Assembly (NCBI RefSeq): GCF_900104515.1
Contig: NZ_FNJL01000017.1
Coordinates: forward strand, 49,807 to 113,806
Origin: Paracidovorax cattleyae
Lineage (GTDB): Bacteria; Pseudomonadota; Gammaproteobacteria; Burkholderiales; Burkholderiaceae_C
Length of the DNA stretch: 64,000 bases
Direction: 5' to 3'
The notes beneath the pieces were generated by a model. The model had not been told where the DNA came from and did no database searches. It saw only the letters and a list, made by a program, of their open reading frames with translations. Numbering within the stretch: the first letter of the stretch is position 1; each line of letters starts with the position of its first letter. Below, in pieces: positions 1-9,207 of this stretch. The position numbers were made by a program, and so were the translations under genes.

Positions 1-143
1 GGCAGCAGCGGGGTGAAGGCGAAGCGGCCGATGCCCATGGCGGCGCCCAGCGCGGCCATGCCGGCCAGGGCGACGGCCAGCGGGCGATCCGCCAGGGCGG
101 GGGCCGCGGCCAAGGGATCGGACGGAATGGGATGGTGTGCCAT
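1..143 (-). CDS. YbfB/YjiJ-type MFS transporter, N-terminal fragment
   Basis: Only the first 47 codons lie inside the window, reading leftwards off the edge. The start ATG is at 143. After about 20 polar residues the protein enters a hydrophobic segment with a GIGRFAFTPLL motif, typical of the first membrane helix of YbfB/YjiJ-family MFS transporters. The gene is divergent from the LysR regulator at 213 across a 69-bp AT-rich gap. That arrangement is common when the regulator controls the transporter. The substrate cannot be inferred from this fragment. Confidence 0.65.
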   Translation of the reverse strand, partial: MAHHPIPSDPLAAAPALADRPLAVALAGMAALGAAMGIGRFAFTPLL

Positions 144-212
144 GCGGTCTCCTCTTGTTTATTCTCTTTTTAAGATTAACATTCAAAATATCCATCTCTC
201 AAAAAGAATTTC

Positions 213-1097
213 ATGGACCTGTCCGCCCTGGAAATCTTCCGTGCCGTCGCTGCCGAAGGCAGCGTCACCCGCGCGGCCGAGCGGCTGGGCCGGGTGCAGT
301 CGAACGTCACCACCCGCGTGCAGCAGCTGGAGGAACAGCTGGGCGCCACGCTGTTCCTGCGCGAAGGGCGGCGCATGGCCCTGACACCGGCCGGCACCTC
401 GCTGGTGGCTTATGCCGATCGCCTGCTGGCGCTGGCCGAAGAGGCCCGCCAGGCCCTGCACCCCGGCACGCCCGTGGGCCGGCTGCGCCTGGGCGCCATG
501 GAGAGCACCGCCGCCGCGCGCCTGCCCGCCCCCCTGGCCCGCCTGCACGCCCGATGGCCCGGCCTGCAGCTGGAGTTGCGTACCGGCGCGTCGCGCGACC
601 TGGTGGACCAGGTGCTGGCCCACGCCAGCGACTGCGCCCTGGTCGCCTGGCCGCCGCCCGGCGTGGACCCGGAGGCGCCGGTGGACCGCACGCCCGTCTT
701 CAGCGAATCGCTGGCCATTGCCCTGCCGGCCGGCCACCCGCCCGTGGCGCGCCCCGGCGACCTGCAGGTGGACACGCTCGCCGCCTTCGGCACCGGCTGC
801 ACCTACCGCCGCATGGGCGAGGACTGGATGCGCGTGCAGCGGCACGGCGCCGCGCCCCAGGTGCTGGAACTGGCCTCCTACCACGCCATCCTGGCCTGCG
901 TGGCCGCCGGGCGCTGCGCCGGCGTGGTGCCGCAGTCCGTCATCGACCTGATGCGCGAGCCGCCCGCGCTGCGCTGGGTGCCGCTGCCCGACCGGGAGAC
1001 GGTGCTCGTGCGCCGGCGCGGCTGGCACACCCCGGCCCTGGATGCGCTGCTGGACGCGCTGCGCGACGCCCCGGCCGGCGCGCCGCCGGGCGCCTGA
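213..1097 (+). CDS. LysR-family transcriptional regulator
   Basis: This 294-residue protein has the LysR layout. An N-terminal winged helix-turn-helix (about residues 1-60, with the typical FRAVAAEGSVTRAAERL and TLFLREGRR elements) is followed by a substrate-binding effector domain (about 90-290). It is divergent from an MFS transporter at 143, and the short AT-rich gap between them is the likely shared control region. It probably regulates that transporter, itself, or both. The effector is unknown. Confidence 0.9.
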   Translation: MDLSALEIFRAVAAEGSVTRAAERLGRVQSNVTTRVQQLEEQLGATLFLREGRRMALTPAGTSLVAYADRLLALAEEARQALHPGTPVGRLRLGAMESTAAARLPAPLARLHARWPGLQLELRTGASRDLVDQVLAHASDCALVAWPPPGVDPEAPVDRTPVFSESLAIALPAGHPPVARPGDLQVDTLAAFGTGCTYRRMGEDWMRVQRHGAAPQVLELASYHAILACVAAGRCAGVVPQSVIDLMREPPALRWVPLPDRETVLVRRRGWHTPALDALLDALRDAPAGAPPGA

Positions 1098-1137
1098 TCC
1101 CGGCCATCCCCTGTTCCCAGTCCACCGGAGACCCGCC

Positions 1138-2235
1138 ATGCCGACGCCCGTCCTTTCACCCCGCCGCACCCCGCTGTTCGACCGCCTGGGCATCGACCTG
1201 CCCATCGTGCAGGGCCCCATGACCGGCGCCGACACCCCCGCCCTGGCCGCCGCCGTGTCCGAAGCCGGCGGGCTGGGCACACTGGGCTGCGGCATGCGCT
1301 CGCCCGCCGCCATGGCCGAGGCCGCCGCCGAAGTGCGCCGCCGCACGGCCCGCCCCTTCGGCATGAACCTTTTCGTGCAGGACACGCCTTCGCCCGACGC
1401 CGCCACGGTGCGCGAGGCGCTGGACCGGCTGGCGCCGCTGTACGCCGAATTCGGCCTGGAGCCCACCGTGCCCGCGCAGTGGTGCGAAGACTTCGCGGCG
1501 CAGTTCGAGGCCCTGGTCGAGGCCCGCCCGGCCGTCGCCAGCTTCACCTTCGGCATCCTCGACGCGCGCCAGGTGGAGCGGCTGCAGGCGGCGGGCTGCG
1601 TCGTCATCGGTACCGCCACCACCGTGGCGGAGGCCCGTGCCTGGGCCGACGTGGGCGCCGACGCGGTCTGCGCCAGCGGGCTCGAGGCCGGCGGCCACCG
1701 GGGCACCTTCCTGGCCGACTTCGCATCCAGCCAGGTCAGCACGCTGGCCCTGGTGCCGCAGTGCGTGGACGCGCTGCGCATTCCGGTCATCGCGGCCGGC
1801 GCCATCATGGACGGGCGCGGCATCGCTGCCGCGCAGGCCCTGGGCGCCGAAGGCGCGCAGATGGGCACGGCCTTCCTGTCCTGCCCCGAGTCGGCCATCG
1901 CACCGGCCTACCGGGCGGCGCTGGCCCAGGCAGGCGAGACCAGCACCCGCCTCACCCGCGTGTTCTCGGGCCGGCCGGCGCGCGGCATCGTCAACGCCAC
2001 CATGGAGCGGCTTGCCCCCTGGGAAGGCAGCGTGCCGGCCTACCCGGTGCAGAACGCGCTGATGGGCCCGGTGCGCAAGGCCGCCGCCGCCCGGGGCTGC
2101 GCCGATGCGGTGGCGCTGTGGGCCGGCCAGGGCGTGGCGGCGGTGCGGCCGATGCCGGCGGGCGAGCTGGTGGCGCTGCTGGCCGGCGAATGGCGGGCTG
2201 CGGCGGGCGGGGTCAGCGGGGTCTCACCGGCGTGA
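1138..2235 (+). CDS. nitronate monooxygenase family flavoprotein (NMO/2-nitropropane dioxygenase-like)
   Basis: A 365-residue single-domain TIM-barrel flavoenzyme. The start at 1138 puts the conserved N-terminal IVQGPM motif near residue 24. Other family marks are GLEAGGHRG, which binds the FMN phosphate region, and AAGAIMDGRG near the C-terminal phosphate-binding loop. Family members oxidise alkyl nitronates or propionate-3-nitronate to carbonyl compounds and nitrite. Related proteins act as enoyl reductases, so the exact substrate is open. It sits 40 bp behind the LysR gene, so may be co-transcribed. Its 3' end overlaps the convergent glycosyltransferase by 23 bp. Confidence 0.85.
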   Translation: MPTPVLSPRRTPLFDRLGIDLPIVQGPMTGADTPALAAAVSEAGGLGTLGCGMRSPAAMAEAAAEVRRRTARPFGMNLFVQDTPSPDAATVREALDRLAPLYAEFGLEPTVPAQWCEDFAAQFEALVEARPAVASFTFGILDARQVERLQAAGCVVIGTATTVAEARAWADVGADAVCASGLEAGGHRGTFLADFASSQVSTLALVPQCVDALRIPVIAAGAIMDGRGIAAAQALGAEGAQMGTAFLSCPESAIAPAYRAALAQAGETSTRLTRVFSGRPARGIVNATMERLAPWEGSVPAYPVQNALMGPVRKAAAARGCADAVALWAGQGVAAVRPMPAGELVALLAGEWRAAAGGVSGVSPA

Positions 2236-3238
2236 CGGCCGGGCCGGCCTCTGCCATGAGGTGCCGCGCGGCGATGCTGTCCGGAAGGTAGAGGCCCCGT
2301 GCCAGATAGTCGTCCAGCCGCCTGCGGTCGGGTGCGCGCAGCTTGATGAGCGGCGGCAGCGAGCCCGCGGGCCGCGAGAACAGCAGCCGCAGCTTGAGCT
2401 GCGTGCGTTGCCAGCGCCCAAGCATGTGGTAGTAGAACGGCCCGTCTTCCGCGCGGGCCAGCGCCAGCCGGTAGCCGCCACGTGCGCGCAGGATGAACTG
2501 CAGCGCCAGGTGCATGCTGAGGTAGTCCGGCGCATCGATGTACTGCCGCACCTCCTCGTACACGCCCAGGGATTGCAGGTGGGCGATGTATTCATGCCCC
2601 GTGCGGTGGATCACCTGGGTCGTGAACTCCTGCTGCAGGTCGGCGATGAAGCGGCTGCCCGGCGGCGCCGCCATGAACCAGTTCTCCACGACCGGGTAGG
2701 CCGCGTCGCGGGTGTGGCGCCCGAGGTAGAAGCCCACGAAATCGGCCGGGGTGTGCTCCTGCTGCGCCAGCACCCAGTCCAGCGGCGCCGTGAGGATGGT
2801 GCTGGCATCCACCCAGATGCCGCCATGCAGCCGCAGCAGTTCCAGCCGGATCCAGTCAGCGCGCTTCGCGGGCGATACGTCGTCGAGCACGGCCGGGATG
2901 TCGGGCAGCCATGCCCGGGCGGAGGCATCGTCCAGCAGGCGGATCTCGTAGCCCGGGCTGTTGCGCCGCCAGTTGGCGAAGCAGCGCTGGATGAGCAGGG
3001 GCGCAGCGGCCCCCTTCCAGTAGGCCCAGATGACGCGCGGAATCGGGCGCGGGCCCGCTTCGCCCTCTCCGTCCGCAGGCACGCCCGGGGCGGACGCGAT
3101 GGCATGCAGCGCGAACGGTGGCGGGGGACAGGCCTCGAGCCGGCGCGGCCACAGGCCGTAGAACCAGCGCAGGCCGCGCGCCAGCCAGAGTTCGCCATGC
3201 GTCTTGAGCGTGGGGCGGGGGAATGCGGGCAGGTTCAT
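2213..3238 (-). CDS. sugar-binding (DXD-type) glycosyltransferase, capsule/LPS type
   Basis: This 341-residue protein belongs to the Gly_transf_sug/capsular polysaccharide synthesis group. It has an entry motif PIPRVIWAYWKG (about residues 86-97), then KRADWIRLELLRLHGGIWVD, in which the final D is the metal/nucleotide-sugar site. It is the last gene of a minus-strand block. Its ATG overlaps the stop of the upstream GT2 gene by 4 bp, indicating translational coupling. A paralogue lies at 6948-7940. It likely adds a sugar to LPS core or O-antigen at the cytoplasmic face. The donor is unknown. Confidence 0.8.
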   Translation of the reverse strand: MNLPAFPRPTLKTHGELWLARGLRWFYGLWPRRLEACPPPPFALHAIASAPGVPADGEGEAGPRPIPRVIWAYWKGAAAPLLIQRCFANWRRNSPGYEIRLLDDASARAWLPDIPAVLDDVSPAKRADWIRLELLRLHGGIWVDASTILTAPLDWVLAQQEHTPADFVGFYLGRHTRDAAYPVVENWFMAAPPGSRFIADLQQEFTTQVIHRTGHEYIAHLQSLGVYEEVRQYIDAPDYLSMHLALQFILRARGGYRLALARAEDGPFYYHMLGRWQRTQLKLRLLFSRPAGSLPPLIKLRAPDRRRLDDYLARGLYLPDSIAARHLMAEAGPAVTPVRPR

Positions 3239-4296
3239 TGTGGACGGAGCGCGTGGGCGCGCAGGAATTTCATTCGCCGCAACCACCAGCCGCGCCGCAG
3301 ATAGGCGCGCGCCAGCGCGTCGGCCGGCAGCGGCGACACGGCGGCGAAATCGGCGCGGATGCGGTCGGCGGTGGCATCCAGCGCCGCCGCATCCGCGCCG
3401 GGCTGGCCCGCGGCGCGGGCCACCACGCGCATGGCGCCCGTGAGATTGCGCGCGCTCTGGTGGGCCAGGGCGAAGCGCAGCGCCGCGTCCCCGGCCTCGG
3501 GCCGGCCTCGCAGCGCTTCGCTGAAAGCCCGCAGTGCGGCGGACTGGTCCAGTGCCTTGGGCAGCGTCATGGTGGCCAGGATGCTGCCACCGCGCTGGCG
3601 GTAGGCCACCCAGGGCCGGGGCGCATGCCAGTAGCTGCGGGCGCCCAGCAGCGCCAGCGGCATGGTGGCCATGTCCTCGAAATACCGGCCCGCCGGAAAG
3701 CGAACGGCATCCGGCCAGAGTCCGCGGCGCGTGATCTTGGACCAGGCGTGCAGCTGCCCCGTGGACAGCAGCCCGGCCAGCAGCTCCGGCCCGCCGGGGC
3801 GCAAGGTGGCATGCGGGCCGTCGAAGCTGCCCCGGTGGCCTTCGCCGCGCAGGCGGTGTTTCAGGCGCGGACGCTCGCGCCACACGGTGAAGTCGCACAG
3901 CACGGCGTCGGGCGCGTGCAGGCGCACTACTTCGCTCAAGCCCGCGATGGCGCCGGGCAGGAGCTTGTCGTCGGAATCGAGGAACCAGAGGTAGTCGCCC
4001 CGCGCCGCGGCGATCATCGTGTTGCGCGCGGCGCTCAGGCCCGCGTTGCGCTCGTGGCGCATCAGCCGCAGGCGGCCGGGCCAGCGGGCATCCAGCGCGG
4101 CCATGACCTCGGCAGAGCCATCGGTGGAGCAGTCGTCCAGCAGCAGCACTTCGACACCCGCACCGGCCGGTGCCTGGGCCAGTACCGATTCGACGCATTC
4201 GGCCAGGTACTCGCGCACATTGAAGACGGGCACCAGCACGCTGAGCCAGGACGTGGCGGCCGTGCAGGCCGCCACAGGGGATGCGGAGAACGTCAT
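3235..4296 (-). CDS. family 2 glycosyltransferase
   Basis: This 353-residue GT-A fold transferase has the N-terminal VLVPVFNVREYL start, the nucleotide-binding LLLDDCSTDGS, and the DSDD metal-binding motif (around residue 107), all hallmarks of GT2 enzymes. It lies in the middle of a minus-strand LPS block and overlaps both neighbours by 4 bp (upstream GT4 stop with this start, this stop with the downstream start), so the genes are very likely one transcript. Role: transfer of a sugar during LPS core/O-unit assembly. Specificity cannot be read from sequence. Confidence 0.85.
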   Translation of the reverse strand: MTFSASPVAACTAATSWLSVLVPVFNVREYLAECVESVLAQAPAGAGVEVLLLDDCSTDGSAEVMAALDARWPGRLRLMRHERNAGLSAARNTMIAAARGDYLWFLDSDDKLLPGAIAGLSEVVRLHAPDAVLCDFTVWRERPRLKHRLRGEGHRGSFDGPHATLRPGGPELLAGLLSTGQLHAWSKITRRGLWPDAVRFPAGRYFEDMATMPLALLGARSYWHAPRPWVAYRQRGGSILATMTLPKALDQSAALRAFSEALRGRPEAGDAALRFALAHQSARNLTGAMRVVARAAGQPGADAAALDATADRIRADFAAVSPLPADALARAYLRRGWWLRRMKFLRAHALRPQ

Positions 4297-5456
4297 GGTG
4301 CAGCCGGCGCCTCGCGCAGCAGCCCCTCCAGCAGGGCTTCGTAGCGCGCCGTCATGGTGGGCAGGCCATAGTGCGCCACGGCGTCATCGCGCGCGGCGGC
4401 GGCCATGCGGGCGGCGGCATCGGGATCGGTCAGGAGCCGCTCCAGCGCATCGGCCAGCGAGGCCGCATCGCCCGGCTCGGCCAGCAGGCCCGTGCGGCCG
4501 GGCGCGATCACTTCCTGCACACCCACCACGCGGCTGCCCACCACCGCGCAGCCGGCGGCCATGCCTTCGATGAGCGACAGCGGCATGCCCTCGTAGTGCG
4601 TGGAGAGTACGCAGATCCGCTGGCCCATCAGCAGTCCGGGCACGTCGGCACAGTGGCCGATGAACTGCACCTGGGGCAGCAGATCCAGTGCGCGCGCCAG
4701 CCGCTCGGCCGCCTGCCGTGCGCCGGCCTTTCCGCCACCGGCCAGCCGCACGGGCGGCGTGAGGCCGCGATCGCGCAGCAGCGCCACCGCGCGCAGCAGC
4801 GTGGCGTGGTCCTTCTGGCGGGCGAAGCGGGCGGCCATCACGATGCCGGGCTCGCGCGCGGCGAAGGGGTGGGCGGCGGCCTGGGCGAAGGGCTCCAGCC
4901 GCACGCCATTGGGAATGGCATGGATGCGCTCCGGCGGGAAGCCGCGCTCCAGCAGCGTGCCGCCCACGCCCTCCGAAACGCCGACGATGGCCGCCGTGCG
5001 CCGCGCCAGCCAGCGCGCCTGCGCCAGCCGCCAGGCGGTGTAGCGCTCGCGGGAGTTGTGCTCCACGTGCACCAGCCGGGGCACGCCCGCGAGCAGGCCG
5101 GCATAGCGGCCCCAGAGGTGCTCGCTGAAGCCGTGCGCGACCAGGATGTCCGGCCGCCAGCGTCGGCAGAGCGCTGCCAGCTGCCACACGGTGGCCGCAT
5201 GCGCCCAGCCGGGCACCAGCTCGACCGCCAGACCCTCGGCCCGCAGCGCCGCCACGCGCTCGGGCGTGGTGGTACGGCGCTTGGAGCGCAGCGCGAGCAG
5301 GGCGTCGAAGCGGCCGGATCCCGCATGCGCGCGCACCAGATCGACGGCCACCTGCGTGGCGCCGGAGAAGCCGCCGGTCACGAAATGCAGCACGCGCGGC
5401 CGCCGCGTTGGCGGCATGCCCGCGGCCGGAGCGACGTGGAGCGTGCGCGCGCTCAT
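4293..5456 (-). CDS. family 4 glycosyltransferase (GT-B)
   Basis: A 387-residue GT-B enzyme. I chose the ATG at 5456 because the sequence upstream in frame is only arginine-rich and has no family similarity. An N-terminal Rossmann half starts at VLHFVTGGFSGATQ. The C-terminal GT1/GT4 domain contains AARFARQKDH and the conserved donor-binding segment STHYEGMPLSLIEGMAAG, with the E-x7-E signature. It lies 10 bp after the O-antigen ligase gene and overlaps the GT2 gene by 4 bp. It is likely a cytoplasmic LPS sugar transferase. Confidence 0.85.
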   Translation of the reverse strand: MSARTLHVAPAAGMPPTRRPRVLHFVTGGFSGATQVAVDLVRAHAGSGRFDALLALRSKRRTTTPERVAALRAEGLAVELVPGWAHAATVWQLAALCRRWRPDILVAHGFSEHLWGRYAGLLAGVPRLVHVEHNSRERYTAWRLAQARWLARRTAAIVGVSEGVGGTLLERGFPPERIHAIPNGVRLEPFAQAAAHPFAAREPGIVMAARFARQKDHATLLRAVALLRDRGLTPPVRLAGGGKAGARQAAERLARALDLLPQVQFIGHCADVPGLLMGQRICVLSTHYEGMPLSLIEGMAAGCAVVGSRVVGVQEVIAPGRTGLLAEPGDAASLADALERLLTDPDAAARMAAAARDDAVAHYGLPTMTARYEALLEGLLREAPAAP

Positions 5457-5466
5457 GGCACGGGTT

Positions 5467-6768
5467 TCACGCCCTGGCGCCCGCCGCCGGCGCACGCATG
5501 CCCAGCAAGGCAGCCCAGGTCACCATGTTCATGAAGATGTAGAACATGATGCCGCTGTTGTGCGCGAAAAACACCTGCGTGAGCCCGAAGCCCGCATAGA
5601 GCACCGGGATGCACACCCCCGACAGCCGCAGTGCCAGCACCTGGAAACGCACCGGCTCAGGCTCGGAAGCCACCGCGGCCATGCGGCGGCGGCTGGGCCA
5701 GAAGAGCGCGAGCGGCACGCCGTAGAAGCACAGCAGGAGCATCACGCCCCCGATGCCGGTCTTGACGAAGACGTCCAGCAGTTCGTTGTGGACGTAGATG
5801 TATTCCAGGATGGAAGGCTCGTACTGCTTCGCTGCCACCCGAGCGGCCTTCTCCTGCATGTAGCCGGCCATGCCCCAGCCGGTCCAGGGCCGCTCCATGC
5901 CCACGTTCCAGGCGAAGCGCCAATGCTCCAGCCGCTGGCCGACGGAGTTGTCGGCTTCGCCGTGGGTGTCGTACTGCGTCACCTCTTCCTGCATCCGCTC
6001 CCAGCGCTTTTCCATCACGCCCCAGTTCATGGCCGTCAGCACGGCCAGCGCGGTGACCAGCACGGCGGTGATCGCCGTGATCCGGCCCGGATGCAGGCGG
6101 TGCAGCAGCCACAGGCCCATGGGCAGCGCCAGCAGCAGCGCCAGCCATCCGCCGCGGGACTGCGACAGCACCGAGGCATTGAGGGCCCCGAGCGCGGCCA
6201 CGACCGCCAGCCATGCGACCGCGCGCGGAAGCTGGCGCCACAGCACGATCAGTTGCAGGGCCAGCATCGAGCCCAGCAGCAATGCCAGGTTGCCCCACTG
6301 GATGGCGTTCGTGCGGCCCGTCGGGAATCCGGAAGCCCTCAGCGCGCCCTGCACATGCACCTGCCACAGCGCCACCAGGCCTGCGCCGACGCAGCCTGCG
6401 AGCAGCCCCCAGAACAGCGGACGCGGCCGGGGCGGCTGCGAGGCGATGAACAGCCCGCACACGGCGCCCAGTATGAACTTGATGGGACGGTCCCACTGGC
6501 CCATGGTTTCGCGCGGATCGGACATCACGCACCACAGCAGCCCCATCGCGAAGGTCACCGCGACGAGGACCAGCGTCCCCCGGTCGGGGCGCAGGCGCAT
6601 CCAGCGGGGCAGCGTGGCCAGGGCCCCGAGCAGGAGCAGCACGGCCCCGTACGAATAGCCGGACGGCACTGTCAGCGCCAGGGCCGGCAACAGGAAGGCG
6701 ACCAGCGTCGTGAGGCGACGCGGCCAGGGGTCGGGCCCCAGCAGGGAGGAGAAGGCAGCGAGAGTCAT
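5467..6768 (-). CDS. O-antigen ligase / Wzy_C-family membrane protein
   Basis: This 433-residue polytopic protein has about ten to twelve hydrophobic segments. A large periplasmic loop (about residues 240-330) contains the Wzy_C-type RLEHWRFAWNVGMERPWTGWG and the YVHNELLDVFVKTG segment, whose histidine is characteristic of WaaL-type ligases. The first candidate start at 6768 lacks a clear Shine-Dalgarno site. As first gene of the minus-strand glycosyltransferase block, it most likely joins O-polysaccharide or another sugar to lipid A-core at the periplasmic face. A polymerase role is the alternative. Confidence 0.8.
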   Translation of the reverse strand: MTLAAFSSLLGPDPWPRRLTTLVAFLLPALALTVPSGYSYGAVLLLLGALATLPRWMRLRPDRGTLVLVAVTFAMGLLWCVMSDPRETMGQWDRPIKFILGAVCGLFIASQPPRPRPLFWGLLAGCVGAGLVALWQVHVQGALRASGFPTGRTNAIQWGNLALLLGSMLALQLIVLWRQLPRAVAWLAVVAALGALNASVLSQSRGGWLALLLALPMGLWLLHRLHPGRITAITAVLVTALAVLTAMNWGVMEKRWERMQEEVTQYDTHGEADNSVGQRLEHWRFAWNVGMERPWTGWGMAGYMQEKAARVAAKQYEPSILEYIYVHNELLDVFVKTGIGGVMLLLCFYGVPLALFWPSRRRMAAVASEPEPVRFQVLALRLSGVCIPVLYAGFGLTQVFFAHNSGIMFYIFMNMVTWAALLGMRAPAAGARA

Positions 6769-6947
6769 CGGAGGGGAAAGGCGTGCTTCGCGGGCACGGA
6801 TACGGAAAGGGCGCCACGCAGGGCGCGACGGCGCGGAACGCGGAATATTTATTCGGATGGTCTCTCCGCGGCGGATCGTAACGCAGCGCCGCGGTGCCAG
6901 AATGCCGACCGTCGCGCATCCGCGCAGTCCGGCCGACACGGCATTCC

Positions 6948-7940
6948 ATGACGCTTCGCATTTCTGCCCGCGCCCTGCGCGCGGCCTACCGCCTGGTGAC
7001 CTGCCTGCGCCCCCGCGGCAACGCCCGCTATCCCGGCCAGCCGCAGGCCGTGCTGTTCGACGGCCAGCCCGGCGCTGCGCCCGCCGCTGCCGGCCGGCCG
7101 ATCCCTCCACGCCTGTGGACGTATTGGGATACCGAGACCGCCGATCCGCTGGTGGACCAGTGCATCGCCAACTGGCGCATCCACTGCCCGGACTTCGAGG
7201 TGCAGGTGGTCAACCGCCGCAACATCGGCGATTTCGTCGCGGCCGGCGACCTGCCGCCGGGCTTCGCCCAGCTGCATCCGACCAAGCAGTCGGACTGGGT
7301 GCGCCTCTACCTGGTGCGCCACCATGGCGGCTACTGGCTCGACGCCACCATCCTGCTCACGCAGCCGCTGCACTGGATGGACGCGCTGCGGCAGTCGCAC
7401 GGCGCGGAATTCGCGGGCTTCTACCTGGGCGGCTACACGCACGACGAACGCTTTCCGGTGATCGAGAGCTGGGCCTTCGGCGCCCCCGCGCACGCGCCCT
7501 TCGTGACCGCCTGGCAGCAGGAGTTCCACCACGCGCTGGTCACTGCCGGCACCGACGCCTACCTGGCGCAGGTGCGGGGGCAGGACGATGCGGCCGCACG
7601 GCTGCAGGGCATCGCGGACCCGGCCTATCTGCTGATCCACGTGGCCGCCCAGCAGGTGCTGCGGCGCGGCAATGCCTTCCGGCTGGCGCTCTGCAAGGCG
7701 GAGGACACCGCATTCTTCTACCAGCAGGCCCTGCGCTGGAAGTGGTATCTGCTGTATCCGCGGCTGTGCCTCGTGCCGGCCGAGCCGGACCCGGCGCCGC
7801 TCATCAAGCTGCGCGGCGGCGAACGCCGGCATTTCTCGGACCTGTTCACCCAGCATGGCGGGCCGGCGCCCGGCAGCCTCTGGCAGCAGGCCTGCAGCGG
7901 AGCGGCGCCATCGCACGCCGGAGACGGCTCGGCAGCGTAG
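6948..7940 (+). CDS. sugar-binding (DXD-type) glycosyltransferase, paralogue of 2213-3238
   Basis: This 330-residue protein has the same family features as the gene at 2213. It carries PIPPRLWTYWDT near residue 56, then KQSDWVRLYLVRHHGGYWLD. It shares the C-terminal PLIKLRGGERR/PLIKLRAPDRR element with the paralogue. It is transcribed divergently from the O-antigen ligase across about 180 bp, so it is a separate unit in the same LPS locus. Upstream in-frame ATG codons exist (6894), but similarity with the paralogue begins only after 6948. Confidence 0.8.
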   Translation: MTLRISARALRAAYRLVTCLRPRGNARYPGQPQAVLFDGQPGAAPAAAGRPIPPRLWTYWDTETADPLVDQCIANWRIHCPDFEVQVVNRRNIGDFVAAGDLPPGFAQLHPTKQSDWVRLYLVRHHGGYWLDATILLTQPLHWMDALRQSHGAEFAGFYLGGYTHDERFPVIESWAFGAPAHAPFVTAWQQEFHHALVTAGTDAYLAQVRGQDDAAARLQGIADPAYLLIHVAAQQVLRRGNAFRLALCKAEDTAFFYQQALRWKWYLLYPRLCLVPAEPDPAPLIKLRGGERRHFSDLFTQHGGPAPGSLWQQACSGAAPSHAGDGSAA

Positions 7941-7980
7941 GGACATGGAAATCAGCGCCGCGCGCGCAGGCGGCCGCGGC

Positions 7981-8187
7981 TCAATGGCCCGCGCGAACGG
8001 CTTCGCCCGCCTTCAGGCGGTACACGGTGCCGCAGTAGGGGCACTTGGCCTCGCCCGTGTGGGCCACGTCCAGGTACACCTTCGGATGGGTGTTCCAGAC
8101 CTTCATGTCGGCCTTGGGGCTGGGGCAGAAGACGCCGCCCTGCGGGTTCAGGTCCTGGGCGAGCAGTTCGATGATGGCTTGCGTCAT
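7981..8187 (-). CDS. zf-CHCC small zinc-finger protein
   Basis: This 68-residue protein has the zf-CHCC arrangement: one Cys near residue 21 (GGVFCPSP), a histidine near residue 34, then a CPYC pair followed by GTVYRL. Proteins of this type bind zinc and are related to the NDUFS6 C-terminus. They are frequently found directly downstream of ilvE in betaproteobacteria, as here (37 bp after the ilvE stop). A specific function is not known. Co-transcription with ilvE is likely. Confidence 0.8.
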   Translation of the reverse strand: MTQAIIELLAQDLNPQGGVFCPSPKADMKVWNTHPKVYLDVAHTGEAKCPYCGTVYRLKAGEAVRAGH

Positions 8188-8224
8188 GGTGGGGTTCGCG
8201 CTGTGCGGGCAAAAAGGGAAAGGA

Positions 8225-9163
8225 TCAGACCAGGGTCAGCCAGTGGGCGTACTTCGGGTTGCGGCCGTTCACGATGTCGAAGAACGCGTTCTGGATCTTC
8301 TCGGTGACCGGGCCGCGGCTGCCCGCGCCGATGGCGATGCGGTCGAGTTCGCGGATGGGCGTGACCTCCGCGGCCGTGCCGGTGAAGAACGCCTCGTCGG
8401 CGATGTACACCTCGTCGCGCGTGATGCGCTTCTGCACGAGTTCGATGCCGAGATCCTTGCAGATGTGCAGGATCGTGTTGCGCGTGATGCCGTTGAGCGC
8501 CCCGGCCGACAGGTCGGGCGTGTACACCACGCCGTTCTTGATCACGAAGATGTTCTCGCCCGCGCCCTCGGACACGAAGCCGGCGGAATCGAGCAGCAGG
8601 GCCTCGTCGTAGCCGTCTTCCGTGGCTTCCATGTTGGCCAGGATGGAGTTGGTGTAGTTGCTCACCGCCTTGGCCTGCGTCATCGTGATGTTGACGTGGT
8701 GGCGCGTGTAGCTGCTGGTCTTCACGCGGATGCCGCGCTGCATGCCTTCCTCGCCGAGGTAGGCGCCCCAGGCCCAGGCCGCGACCATCAGGTGGATCTG
8801 GTTGCCCTTGGGCGACACGCCCAGCTTCTGCGAGCCGATCCAGGTGAGCGGGCGCAGGTAGCAGGAAGCGAGCCGGTTCTCGCGCACGACGGCACGCTGG
8901 GCCTCGTTCACCTCGTCCTGCGTGAAGGGGATCTGCATGCGCAGGATCTTGGCGCTGTTGAATAGCCGCTCGGTGTGCTCCTGCAGGCGGAAGATCGCCG
9001 TGCCCTGGGGCGTCTGGTAGGCCCGCACGCCCTCGAACGCGCCGCAGCCGTAGTGCAGCGTGTGGGTGAGCACGTGGATCTTGGCGTCGCGCCAATCCAC
9101 CATCTTGCCGTCCATCCAGATCTTGCCGTCACGGTCGGCCATCGAGGGAACTACGGGGCTCAT
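8225..9163 (-). CDS. ilvE: branched-chain amino acid aminotransferase
   Basis: A 312-residue fold-type IV PLP aminotransferase catalysing the last step of valine, leucine and isoleucine synthesis (keto acid plus glutamate). Visible family features are LHYGCGAFEGVRAY near the N terminus, the PLP lysine in MTQAKAVSNYTNS, SEGAGENIFVI, and the phosphate-binding FFTGTAAEVTPI. The length is normal for IlvE. The start at 9163 places MSPVVPSMADRDGKIWMDG at the N terminus, and an internal Met eight codons later is an alternative. It is followed closely by the zf-CHCC gene. Confidence 0.95.
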   Translation of the reverse strand: MSPVVPSMADRDGKIWMDGKMVDWRDAKIHVLTHTLHYGCGAFEGVRAYQTPQGTAIFRLQEHTERLFNSAKILRMQIPFTQDEVNEAQRAVVRENRLASCYLRPLTWIGSQKLGVSPKGNQIHLMVAAWAWGAYLGEEGMQRGIRVKTSSYTRHHVNITMTQAKAVSNYTNSILANMEATEDGYDEALLLDSAGFVSEGAGENIFVIKNGVVYTPDLSAGALNGITRNTILHICKDLGIELVQKRITRDEVYIADEAFFTGTAAEVTPIRELDRIAIGAGSRGPVTEKIQNAFFDIVNGRNPKYAHWLTLV

Positions 9164-9207
9164 GGGATTCCTTTGTCCGGGGGCTTGCTGCCGCAAAACC
9201 GGCGATT

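Noticed and set aside
183..1898. A 571-codon minus-strand frame across the LysR and monooxygenase genes
   Set aside because: It is a shadow of two real genes. Composition is atypical (Ala/Arg/Gln) with no recognisable domain.
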